A DNA stretch of 64,000 nt, taken from contig CAMHUU010000005.1 in the NCBI GenBank assembly GCA_946188395.1, positions 1-64,000 of the forward strand, read 5' to 3'. The translations under genes were made by a program, and so were the position numbers. Position 1 is the stretch's first letter; each line of letters opens with the position of its first letter. Of this stretch, positions 1-7,142 are shown one piece after another. Origin of the DNA: an uncultured Prevotellaceae bacterium. GTDB lineage: Bacteria; Bacteroidota; Bacteroidia; Bacteroidales; Bacteroidaceae. Under the pieces are notes generated by a model that saw only the letters and a program-made list of their open reading frames with translations, searched no databases and had not been told where the DNA came from.

Positions 1-3
1 ATG

Positions 4-41
4 AAAGAATCCGGGCAACGATGAAGTTGCTCGGATTCTTT
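4..41 (+). repeat. AAAGAATCCG hairpin repeat, copy 1
   Basis: Inverted repeat with 16-nt arms, AAAGAATCCGGGCAAC and GTTGCTCGGATTCTTT, around the loop GATGAA. It has one G-T wobble. It lies 33 nt beyond the stop codon of the minus-strand fimbrillin-like gene, so it could act as that gene's transcription terminator. It is followed by TTTATAGGGG, which is also seen after the copy at 9261. Further copies are at 10112 and 42292. Confidence 0.8.
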
Positions 42-74
42 GGGTTTATAGGGGTGAGTTTTTGTGTGGTGCGG

Positions 75-2045
75 TTATGGCGTAACTGGTATGGGATATA
101 CGAAGGGCGACTGGGCGGAGGCGGTGATATAATATCCTTGACTCACACCGTTGACGTATATTTGTTGGGGACTTTTTGTTGTGATGTCTCCATTGACGGT
201 CACGTTGCCGCCGACAAACTTGATATCGCCGCAGGAATAATTATCCATAGACCCCATCTGTAGACCCACGCCCCAGCCGAAATTCGCACCGGCATTCACA
301 ACCACTGTGCCGCCATTGAAGGTGATCTCGCCGCAGGAACTATTACCACCCCCACAGAATCCGCAGCCGATGCCGGCAGCGTTCTCGCCGCCTGTCGTAG
401 TGACGTTACCGCCGTTGATTGTGATGTTGCCAAAACCAGAATCGTGGTCTGATCCTATACCAGCAGCATTATATCCACCCGTTGCTGTGATGTTTCCGCC
501 GTCGATAACGATGTGAGCGTAGCTGCCATAACCCCCGATACCAGCATAATTTCCACCTCCAGAGGCCAAAAGTGTGCCAGTACCGTCAATGGTGAGGGTT
601 CCTGGTTTTATATCTATGCCGTTATAAGCATATTTATTGCCACGGGTCAGGTCGTTGGTGGTACCTTCCACCAGATTGATGGTGGCCGAGCCTTGGCACT
701 CGATGCCGCTGACATATTCCCCTGCATGGTGCGTCATACCACCCAGCCAGACAGCTGCGCCTGAGGGGAGTATGAGTTTCACGTCCCCGTTCAATGTGCC
801 GTACAGAAAGTCGTAGGTGTGGGCTGTGTAGTATTTCTTATCTGGATAAGAACCTTCTGTTGGCAAGTTGCTGATATCAATTGCCGCCAGGTTGACGTGC
901 GTACAGCAGACATAACTGTTGTTAGGTTGGTTATAGCTGGCCACAAAGAGACCGTCGGAGGCTTCTGATACCAGGAAGTTATTCTCCTGCAGGTGGAATC
1001 CGCCGTCTTTATCCTTGAGCACATAATGTGTGCCGTCAGCTGCTTCAGTCACTGTTTCGCCCACAACATTCGCCCTTACCAGCGTGAAGGGAGCCTTGCT
1101 TGTTTCCACCCATTGCACGCTGTTGATATGTACATTGGTACTCAAGTCAATCTGGTCGCCCAACTTAAGCAGCGTTCCTACGGGCAGGGTGCTATAGGTC
1201 TTGTACGACTTGACCATTTTCATACCGATTGGGTAGATATTGTTTGCTGCAAAAGACTTGCTGCTCAATGTCTTGGTATAGTGTTGCCCGTCCTCATCTG
1301 TTGCAGTAAACGTGAGTGCTGCAGTTACAGGCTTCATCGCTACATAAAGGGGGCCTACACCTGCAGAGCGGTTGATGGTGTAGGTATCTGTTCCGTCGTT
1401 GACTGTCAGGTTCGTAATATGTGAGGTGATATCCTCGTCGTCAGTAGTTTCTGGAGTACCTTTGTCATCCTTCAGTGTGAAGGCACAGATAGCCAGCTTG
1501 TTTTCCAGCGTGATGGATGCAGGCAATTGGTCGCCGTTCATCGTGCCGTCATACACAGCGAGGTCGAAACCGTCGCCAAGTGTACCCAAATAGCCGTTCT
1601 GGCTATGTTGCAAGTAGTAATAGTCGATGGTGTTGGCATCGTTGATAGTTGCATCAGTTGCGATGGGTGTTTTTGTCATGATGGCAGGATAAATCAGTCG
1701 CAGCTGACTATTCTCTGCAGGGTCGTTCATCGTTACGCTGATGGTAGCCGTCTTGCCATCGTTGCTGATGTCGCTTGCGTCGAGTTGAACACCTGCCGGC
1801 TTTGTCTGGCCACTCGTGTTCTTATAAATAACGGATATCTGGTCACCATTAGCAAAGGTCTTGTGCCCTGCAGCATCCAATGAACGTGTCTGTGCGCCCC
1901 CATCCAGATTGATGGTCGTAGTCAGCGTAACCAATTTCGTTTCCTGGCTTTCAGCAGTCAAATCGTTCTCGCTAGAACAGCCAGTCGTCATGACACCCAC
2001 CAATGCGAGGGCAGCCATGCTTAAAAGTAAAAATCTCTTTTTCAT
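75..2045 (-). CDS. Fimbrillin-like surface lipoprotein with glycine-rich repeats
   Basis: A 656-residue exported lipoprotein. The N-terminus is a type II signal peptide ending in MTTGC, so Cys23 would be lipidated. Residues 25 to about 290 resemble the fimbrillin/Mfa-like fold of Bacteroidales surface proteins (TRSLD after an acidic lead, then GDQISVIY). The C-terminal third (about 480-600) is built from imperfect repeats of the type ITINGGNVTTTGG followed by NAAGIG, which suggests a beta-solenoid or adhesive domain. It is transcribed from the promoter at 2237-2267 together with the 43-residue peptide gene, 24 nt upstream. A role as a pilus-tip subunit or adhesin is inferred; the ligand is unknown. 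Confidence 0.75.
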   Translation of the reverse strand: MKKRFLLLSMAALALVGVMTTGCSSENDLTAESQETKLVTLTTTINLDGGAQTRSLDAAGHKTFANGDQISVIYKNTSGQTKPAGVQLDASDISNDGKTATISVTMNDPAENSQLRLIYPAIMTKTPIATDATINDANTIDYYYLQHSQNGYLGTLGDGFDLAVYDGTMNGDQLPASITLENKLAICAFTLKDDKGTPETTDDEDITSHITNLTVNDGTDTYTINRSAGVGPLYVAMKPVTAALTFTATDEDGQHYTKTLSSKSFAANNIYPIGMKMVKSYKTYSTLPVGTLLKLGDQIDLSTNVHINSVQWVETSKAPFTLVRANVVGETVTEAADGTHYVLKDKDGGFHLQENNFLVSEASDGLFVASYNQPNNSYVCCTHVNLAAIDISNLPTEGSYPDKKYYTAHTYDFLYGTLNGDVKLILPSGAAVWLGGMTHHAGEYVSGIECQGSATINLVEGTTNDLTRGNKYAYNGIDIKPGTLTIDGTGTLLASGGGNYAGIGGYGSYAHIVIDGGNITATGGYNAAGIGSDHDSGFGNITINGGNVTTTGGENAAGIGCGFCGGGNSSCGEITFNGGTVVVNAGANFGWGVGLQMGSMDNYSCGDIKFVGGNVTVNGDITTKSPQQIYVNGVSQGYYITASAQSPFVYPIPVTP

Positions 2046-2069
2046 TGCTTCTTCGATTTTGTGGGTTCG

Positions 2070-2201
2070 TTACTCTTCATAATAGGGATTTACGGTGTAG
2101 TCCTGCACGTTACCACTGGTGCAAATCAGCGGGGCCTGTTGCCTCAACTCGACAACCTGCATCTGAGGTCGCTCGTACAATCGTTTTGGGTTGGGTTTCA
2201 T
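2070..2201 (-). CDS. Small peptide of the KP-x-M-x-VV type (43 aa)
   Basis: Too short for the ORF track. The minus strand reads ATG to TAA for 43 residues, beginning MKPNPKRLYERPQMQVVELR and ending NPYYEE. It lies between a good promoter (2237-2267) and the fimbrillin-like gene, 24 nt before that gene's ATG, so the two are probably one operon. It has no signal peptide or membrane segment. A basic N-terminal half with RPQMQVVEL is followed by a short Cys/Ser/Gly stretch and an acidic, Tyr-rich tail. The peptide at 2402-2566 has the same layout. I recall similar short ORFs as common hypothetical proteins in Prevotella; no function is known to me. Confidence 0.6.
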   Translation of the reverse strand: MKPNPKRLYERPQMQVVELRQQAPLICTSGNVQDYTVNPYYEE

Positions 2202-2236
2202 TTTGTTTATTGATGATTAATGTTTACTTTCGGCTG

Positions 2237-2267
2237 CGAAGGTACGAAACTTTTTGCAAAGCACAAA
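2237..2267 (-). promoter_or_regulatory. Bacteroidetes-type promoter of the small peptide/fimbrillin operon
   Basis: On the minus strand TTTG is followed by 19 nt and then TACCTTCG, close to the consensus TTTG-N19-TAnnTTTG. It lies 36 nt upstream of the 43-residue peptide start. Confidence 0.65.
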
Positions 2268-2326
2268 ATAATTAGGTCAAGAATTAATTATTGAGGACGT
2301 TTTCGGCTGCGCCAGATACAAATCAC

Positions 2327-2380
2327 AGGGGACTGGAACTCTGATTTCCTGCTACGCAGATTTCATTGTTCCAGTCCCCT
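2327..2380 (-). terminator. Long hairpin downstream of the C10 protease operon
   Basis: A perfect 13-bp inverted repeat, AGGGGACTGGAAC/GTTCCAGTCCCCT, lies 22 nt beyond the stop of the 54-residue peptide gene. The 28-nt loop contains a second small hairpin, CTGC-TAC-GCAG. No strong T-run follows, so it may be a processing or stabilising structure rather than a classic terminator. Confidence 0.5.
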
Positions 2381-2401
2381 CTATGATTCATGATTCTACG
2401 G

Positions 2402-2566
2402 CTAGAAGATCACGTCTGTTTCGTCTGCCGACGGAGCAAACATGTCGTCGAACGCGGGTGCCATGCTGGGATCTTGCTGTCCGTTGGGGTCCATACTGCC
2501 TGCCAGGAGTGCTGATGGATTGAAGAGGACAACCTCCATCGCGGGTTTGATATATTGCTTTTTCAT
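2402..2566 (-). CDS. Small peptide of the KP-x-M-x-VV type (54 aa)
   Basis: Too short for the ORF track. The minus strand reads ATG to TAG for 54 residues, starting MKKQYIKPAMEVVLFNPSAL and continuing LAGS before an Asp/Met/Pro-rich acidic tail that ends ETDVIF. It follows the C10 protease stop by 31 nt and is closed by the hairpin at 2327-2380, so it should be co-transcribed with the protease. It has no signal peptide. It shares the Y-x-[KR]P-x-M-x-VV core and a short L..SG stretch with the 43-residue peptide at 2070-2201. C10 proteases of Bacteroides can have small inhibitor genes nearby, but I see no specific similarity here. Confidence 0.6.
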   Translation of the reverse strand: MKKQYIKPAMEVVLFNPSALLAGSMDPNGQQDPSMAPAFDDMFAPSADETDVIF

Positions 2567-2597
2567 TTTTTTTCTAAGGAATTTAGGAATATAGGAA

Positions 2598-5447
2598 TTA
2601 TTTCACGACGACCTTTTTGCCATTGACGATGTAGATGCCTTTGGCGGTGGGCTGCTGGCCGAGGCGGCGACCGCTGAGGTCGTAGAAGTCGCCTCTTACA
2701 TCTTCTGTCTTACCACTTACTTCGCTGATGCCCGTTGTTCCGTTGGTGCCGGTGCCTATGCTAAGTGCGTCGACACTGCGGTCGAAGATGTCGGACTTGA
2801 AGTAGGGTCGGAAGGCAGGACTGCCGCCTGTAGCCTTCAGTTCGAACTTGTTGCCTGCGCCATTGATGCAGTAGATGTTTTCGGTGGTGACGGCATGGGT
2901 GTCGCCCACGAAGCGATAGTTGCTGCCTGTCGTTACGGACTGCTTGCTCTTCTTCACCTCCGCATTAGTTCCGATGAACTTGATGGTCTTGCCGCTCAGG
3001 TCGTTGGCTGCTCCCCAATGGTTGCCGGGCAGGGCAATAATATAAGGAGTGTTGGCCTTCAAGGCCGACGCGTAGTCGAAATTGACCTTGGGATTAACGG
3101 TATCGTCGCTGACGAACTCCTTCAGCCAGAAATTCTTGCCATAGTCGGTGCTGTTGTGGAACCAGTCGATAGCAGTGCCGCTAGCCGTCACGCTGGATAC
3201 GTCGAAGGGCAGCATGATGGTGTTCCAGCCATTGGTACCGTCGGCCCAACGGTCGTTGGCATAGGTGAACTCGATGTTCGTAGCCGTGAAATTAACTGGC
3301 GAGTAGAAATCATTGCCGTCGGTCAACGCGATGCTGGCAGCGGTGTTGGCAGATCCGTTGTTTGTTATGACATTCGTCAGACCGGCAGGAACGGCATCTG
3401 TTGACTTCAGGATATACAGACAGTTGGGGTTGCTGTTCTTGTTGACGGTGGTAACGCCTGTGCCTGACAGGTCGACTGCAGCGGCTGAAGCTGGCACGTC
3501 GTAAGAGGCTCCTTCGGGCTTGATGACGGTCTGCGTGCCGTTAGCGGCATAGCTGACCAAGCCTGCTTTGGCAAGATAATTATCAAATTTAGTCCATTCT
3601 GACCACCCGCCGTTCTTGGTGTGAACAACTTGTAACCCGTAGGTCGCATCGGCTGTCAGGCCAGTCACCTGAACAGGAATCACGAGATTACCATTGGGAG
3701 CTATTGTGTATTCGTCTGCCGAATAAGTAACCGTCCCCGAACTTACACGATAAAGCAGCCATTCATAAACGCCCTTATAGGCATAGGTGTTATCAGGATT
3801 GGTAACTGTAATCGTTGCTTTGAGGGTAGCGTTACCGGCTGAGACATAGAACACATGATCACCACCTTCGACATACGAGTTATCGACAGAAGTAAGCACA
3901 CTGGTCAATGCAATGTCGTCGGTAGTGGGGGCTGCTGGCGAGCCTGCAGCAACGGCGAATTCGAGTTCATTGCACAAATAATTCATAGATGTAAAGACCT
4001 GATAGGGCTGGACATAGTATTGACCTGCATGCTCAGGTACAAATGTGAATGTTCCACTGGCATTACCACCGGCAGGAATGGAAAGGTGCTTATATACTGA
4101 CGATTCACATTCCCACGATTCACCATTTTTGTAATAAACATCAAGTCCGATTTCGCCATCGTACGGATCTGAACCTGCGTTGCTGGCTGTCACTGTCACG
4201 TTCACATTCTGGTTTTGTGTAGGACTGGCGCTGACAGCATCGATGGTTGCAGACAGATTGAAATTGCCCGTTGCAACACCCAACACAGTGCCCGTTCCGC
4301 CATTCTTCTGAATACCGACGACAGCACCCTGGCCAATCCAAAAACCATCCTTTGTGCTGCTGCCGCCAATGCCCTGATCGTAAGGATTCGTCACCGACAG
4401 CCTGTAGTAATCGTCACTGGTTCCTCCCCAGCCCCAGTTGAAGTGGAAATAGTCCTCGCCGTCATAGCCGTCGCAGATGAAGGCATGTCCGCCTCCCGAC
4501 GACGAACCACGATAGACCACGACGCGATTTTCAGCCAGTTCGTGGTAAATCAGGTCAATCCAGTTGGCATAGGTGTACAGATTGCGCTCAAGATACTGTG
4601 TCGTCGACGCATAGTCGAAACACGTCTTAAGTGCATTGGGCATATCTGGCGTACTGGCCGATGACGAGGGGCCATAATTCATCTGTAACGACTGACCGCA
4701 ATAGCGCATCAGGGTGGCAACAGCCGTATTCTGCTCGTAAGTCTCTGTGCCAGCATACGATAGTTGCATGTTGGCCCAGTCGAAGGTCGTAGCGGGAAGC
4801 TCAGCAAGATCCACACCACCTCTAGACCACGGATAGGCGGGAATGGCTGCAGTTGCTGCAGTAGGCCACTGGGTGTAGTACATGGCCTGTGCCATTGCGG
4901 TGGCCACGCAGCCGGTAGCGCAATGCGCATAACCGTCGCCTCCGGTGGTGTTATAACTATTACCTTTGTAATATGGGCACAAATTGTAATAAGGAGCATC
5001 CTGATTCCAATGCGTCTTCATCAACGGCGCAATGGAGGGTTTGACTGCTGAGGCACGACGGGGAGTGTTACTGGCTGTGGGCTGATAGCCGTTGGCATCG
5101 AGCCACGCAATCTCGTCGGCGTAGCCCTGAAGCCATGCACGCATGTTGTCGGGCATATTGTCCACATCGAGACAGCCGCTGTCGCTGTAGGCGAGGACGG
5201 ACTCCGTTCGGTCGTCGTTCGACACAATGACGTAGCCGTTGTCACCTGTGGCGTTAAACACGTAGAGTCCGCTGATGCGCCCTGCCATTTTGAGCTCAGA
5301 CGCTGACTGACTCCTGTTTTTACCAGATGTTACACGCTGCTGCAAAAAGCTTTGAGCTTGTTGCAGGGCCTGCTTTGGTGTCACATCGCCTGCGTTGACG
5401 ACAACTGCCAGCGTCAAACACAGTACCAAAAGGATTGTTTTTTTCAT
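2598..5447 (-). CDS. C10 family (streptopain-like) secreted cysteine protease
   Basis: A 949-residue secreted protease. I place the start at MKKTILLVLC, 35 codons inside the ORF-track start, because it begins a clear signal peptide and lies just after the promoter at 5481-5511. The order is: signal peptide (1-19), Spi-type propeptide (about 20-135), then a papain-fold C10 catalytic domain with nucleophile Cys180 in ATGCVATAMAQ and His321 in GGGHAFICDGYD, followed by the HFNWGWGG motif. After it come Ig-like and beta-rich regions, and a short C-terminal tail DLSGRRLG ... GIYIVNGKKVVVK of the kind used for type IX secretion or surface sorting. Streptopain, BtpA and Bfp proteases of the family cleave host and neighbouring proteins; the target here is unknown. 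Confidence 0.9.
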   Translation of the reverse strand: MKKTILLVLCLTLAVVVNAGDVTPKQALQQAQSFLQQRVTSGKNRSQSASELKMAGRISGLYVFNATGDNGYVIVSNDDRTESVLAYSDSGCLDVDNMPDNMRAWLQGYADEIAWLDANGYQPTASNTPRRASAVKPSIAPLMKTHWNQDAPYYNLCPYYKGNSYNTTGGDGYAHCATGCVATAMAQAMYYTQWPTAATAAIPAYPWSRGGVDLAELPATTFDWANMQLSYAGTETYEQNTAVATLMRYCGQSLQMNYGPSSSASTPDMPNALKTCFDYASTTQYLERNLYTYANWIDLIYHELAENRVVVYRGSSSGGGHAFICDGYDGEDYFHFNWGWGGTSDDYYRLSVTNPYDQGIGGSSTKDGFWIGQGAVVGIQKNGGTGTVLGVATGNFNLSATIDAVSASPTQNQNVNVTVTASNAGSDPYDGEIGLDVYYKNGESWECESSVYKHLSIPAGGNASGTFTFVPEHAGQYYVQPYQVFTSMNYLCNELEFAVAAGSPAAPTTDDIALTSVLTSVDNSYVEGGDHVFYVSAGNATLKATITVTNPDNTYAYKGVYEWLLYRVSSGTVTYSADEYTIAPNGNLVIPVQVTGLTADATYGLQVVHTKNGGWSEWTKFDNYLAKAGLVSYAANGTQTVIKPEGASYDVPASAAAVDLSGTGVTTVNKNSNPNCLYILKSTDAVPAGLTNVITNNGSANTAASIALTDGNDFYSPVNFTATNIEFTYANDRWADGTNGWNTIMLPFDVSSVTASGTAIDWFHNSTDYGKNFWLKEFVSDDTVNPKVNFDYASALKANTPYIIALPGNHWGAANDLSGKTIKFIGTNAEVKKSKQSVTTGSNYRFVGDTHAVTTENIYCINGAGNKFELKATGGSPAFRPYFKSDIFDRSVDALSIGTGTNGTTGISEVSGKTEDVRGDFYDLSGRRLGQQPTAKGIYIVNGKKVVVK

Positions 5448-5480
5448 GTAGTTTAAATGATTTATTGAAAGATTTGGGTA

Positions 5481-5511
5481 CAAAGTTACAAATAAGTGAG
5501 TAAAATACAAA
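5481..5511 (-). promoter_or_regulatory. Promoter of the C10 protease (conserved-spacer type)
   Basis: On the minus strand TTTG-N19-TAACTTTG. The spacer TATTTTACTCACTTATTTG is nearly the same as the spacers of the promoters at 10367 and 24640. Confidence 0.75.
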
Positions 5512-5680
5512 GAAAAATTGAATCTTTTCTTGATGTTGTACTCGATTATCACTACTTTTTATCTTTTAGTTCCCATGATTCACATAATCATGCATCACAT
5601 ACTACATCTCTCGGAAGGCCTATAAATAAAGGGACTACGAGAGGTTGGTGGCGATTTCCGGGCGAATAGGGCGCGAAAAT

Positions 5681-5711
5681 TTTGAGGGATGGAAAATACT
5701 TCGTAACTTTG
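5681..5711 (+). promoter_or_regulatory. Promoter of the HU-like gene
   Basis: TTTG-N19-TAACTTTG on the plus strand, leaving a leader of roughly 110 nt before the HU-like ATG. The rest of 5512-5828 shows no gene. Confidence 0.7.
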
Positions 5712-5828
5712 CAGTGCAATTGGGAACAATTTGCACCTTCAACCGGAAAAGATTGCTTGCAATGTTGGAAGGGCGAAGCTAACACACACAACTTTACAAA
5801 CCATTTAGACAAACATCTATGAAAAACT

Positions 5829-6740
5829 ATGGCAGTAGAGAAGATTGCATTGGGTATTAACCTGAGAAAGAACAAGATTTCGGGCAGCGCCGGGTACGGT
5901 AAGTACTACCCCGAAGTGGACACGCAGAAGACGCTGAGTCTGCGTGGTTTCGCACAGCACATGGTGGATCACGGCTCGATCTACGGACGTTCGATCGTCG
6001 AGGGCGTGCTGCTCCAGATTACCGACTGTCTGCCCGAACTGGTGGCGCAGGGTGTGCCTGTACAGCTGGGTTCGCTGGGTACCTTCTACCCCACCGCCGA
6101 GGTGGCCAAGGATGCCGCAGTGTTGAACATCGCAGCAATGGACGGACTGAACCCGAACGACATCGTGAAGGCCATTCACATCCGTTTCCTGCCCGATTCG
6201 ACCAAGCTGGACAACCTGTGCGGTCCGCAGTTCAAGAACCGTTGCTCGCTGGAGCTGCGTAACATCATCGACACCCAGGAGGTCACCATCGATGGCAAGA
6301 AGAAGAAGGTGCAGACGCTGAAGCCCATCGCCACCGCAGTGGCCGAGTGGAAAGGAAGCCTCACCCCCGACCCCTCTCCAACGGGCGAGGGGAGCCAGAG
6401 CGGCAGTGGGTCGAACACGAATGGCACGAATAGTGGCAGCGAGAACAGTGGTTCGCAGAGTCAGCAGAACAGCGTAGCGGCTCCTACGATTAGCGGTGTG
6501 AATCCGTTCGAGGAGACCAGCCAGGTAAGCATCAGCGGTCCTGACGGCGCAACCATCTACTATTCGGAGAACGGTGACGATCCTGACGCGAACGACACGC
6601 TGTACACCCAGCCCTTCACCATCGATGAGACTACGACCATCAAGGCCATCGCCATCAAGGACGGTGTGAGCAGCCAGGTGACTACGAAGGTGTTCACTAA
6701 GGGCACCGGCGGCAGCGGCGGCTTCGAAACCGGCTCTTAA
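5829..6740 (+). CDS. HU-like DNA-binding protein with C-terminal chitobiase-type beta domain
   Basis: A 303-residue protein. Residues 1 to about 130 match the HU-HIG-like family of Bacteroidetes (a diverged HU/IHF fold; note ITDCLPELVAQGVPVQLGSLGTF). A low-complexity Gly/Ser/Asn linker (about 178-215) follows. The C-terminus (about 218-290) looks like a CHB_HEX_C-type beta-sandwich (GATIYYSENGDDPDANDTLY then TIKAIAIKDG). The linker begins with LTPDPSPTGEGS, encoded by a dispersed palindromic repeat. The smalltalk gene and a small membrane protein lie directly downstream. Such HU-like plus smalltalk pairs recur in Bacteroidales, often with an amidase that is absent here. DNA binding is inferred from the fold only. 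Confidence 0.8.
   Translation: MAVEKIALGINLRKNKISGSAGYGKYYPEVDTQKTLSLRGFAQHMVDHGSIYGRSIVEGVLLQITDCLPELVAQGVPVQLGSLGTFYPTAEVAKDAAVLNIAAMDGLNPNDIVKAIHIRFLPDSTKLDNLCGPQFKNRCSLELRNIIDTQEVTIDGKKKKVQTLKPIATAVAEWKGSLTPDPSPTGEGSQSGSGSNTNGTNSGSENSGSQSQQNSVAAPTISGVNPFEETSQVSISGPDGATIYYSENGDDPDANDTLYTQPFTIDETTTIKAIAIKDGVSSQVTTKVFTKGTGGSGGFETGS
6359..6395 (+). repeat. CCTCACCCCC-type palindromic repeat inside the HU-like gene
   Basis: The segment holds CCCCTC and GAGGGG arms preceded by CCTCACCCCCGA. It reads in frame as LTPDPSPTGEG at the start of the linker. The composition differs sharply from the flanking coding sequence. I recall this palindrome as a widespread dispersed element in many genomes. 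Confidence 0.55.
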
Positions 6741-6770
6741 AAGGTTAGCGCCTTCGGGCGCTTTCCTTTT
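6739..6770 (+). terminator. Terminator after the HU-like gene
   Basis: AAAAGG-tt-AGCGCC-ttcg-GGCGCT-tt-CCTTTT forms a strong hairpin with a UUCG loop, starting at the stop codon of the HU-like gene. It may act as terminator or attenuator before the smalltalk gene. Confidence 0.75.
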
Positions 6771-6802
6771 AAGTGAAAGTTGAACTTCGAAAGTTTTAGC
6801 TT

Positions 6803-6898
6803 ATGAATCCAAAGGTCAAAATCTTGCTTAAGGTGCTGGAGTACTTGCTGAGTCTCATTGTTGGTGCTGCTGGCGGAGCCGCAGTAACGATGCTTTAA
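6803..6898 (+). CDS. Smalltalk family peptide (31 aa)
   Basis: Too short for the ORF track. ATG to TAA gives MNPKVKILLKVLEYLLSLIV then GAAGGAAVTML: a basic N-terminus and one hydrophobic helix. This fits the smalltalk family, which typically sits directly downstream of HU-like genes in Bacteroidales. Its TAA overlaps the next ATG (TAATG), suggesting coupled translation. The role of the family is not established to my knowledge. Confidence 0.75.
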   Translation: MNPKVKILLKVLEYLLSLIVGAAGGAAVTML

Positions 6899-7113
6899 TG
6901 AAACAGGGCTTTCTGATCTCTCAATACACTTGTGCAGTGCTGCTGATTGTGAGCAGCATTGCACTCGTGGCTTATCAGGTAGTGGTGATTGACGATGTGT
7001 CGAACGGACTGCTGGTGTATGTGGCGCAGGCGTTCCTGCTGGTGGGCAGCATCTTCGGACTGGACTACTACGTGAGACTTATTCTAAGGAGAGAAGGAGA
7101 GCGGGAGAAATAA
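6898..7113 (+). CDS. Small two-helix membrane protein (71 aa)
   Basis: The start codon overlaps the smalltalk stop. Two hydrophobic segments (about 7-27 and 39-60) are joined by a short acidic loop, VVIDDVSNG, and the C-terminus is basic and charged (LILRREGEREK). The layout resembles small holin-like or Bacteroidales two-TM proteins, but I cannot name a family. It is probably co-translated with smalltalk. The convergent LRR gene ends 29 nt downstream. Confidence 0.55.
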   Translation: MKQGFLISQYTCAVLLIVSSIALVAYQVVVIDDVSNGLLVYVAQAFLLVGSIFGLDYYVRLILRREGEREK

Positions 7114-7142
7114 TACTCCCCTACTCCTAAGCTCCTCAGACA

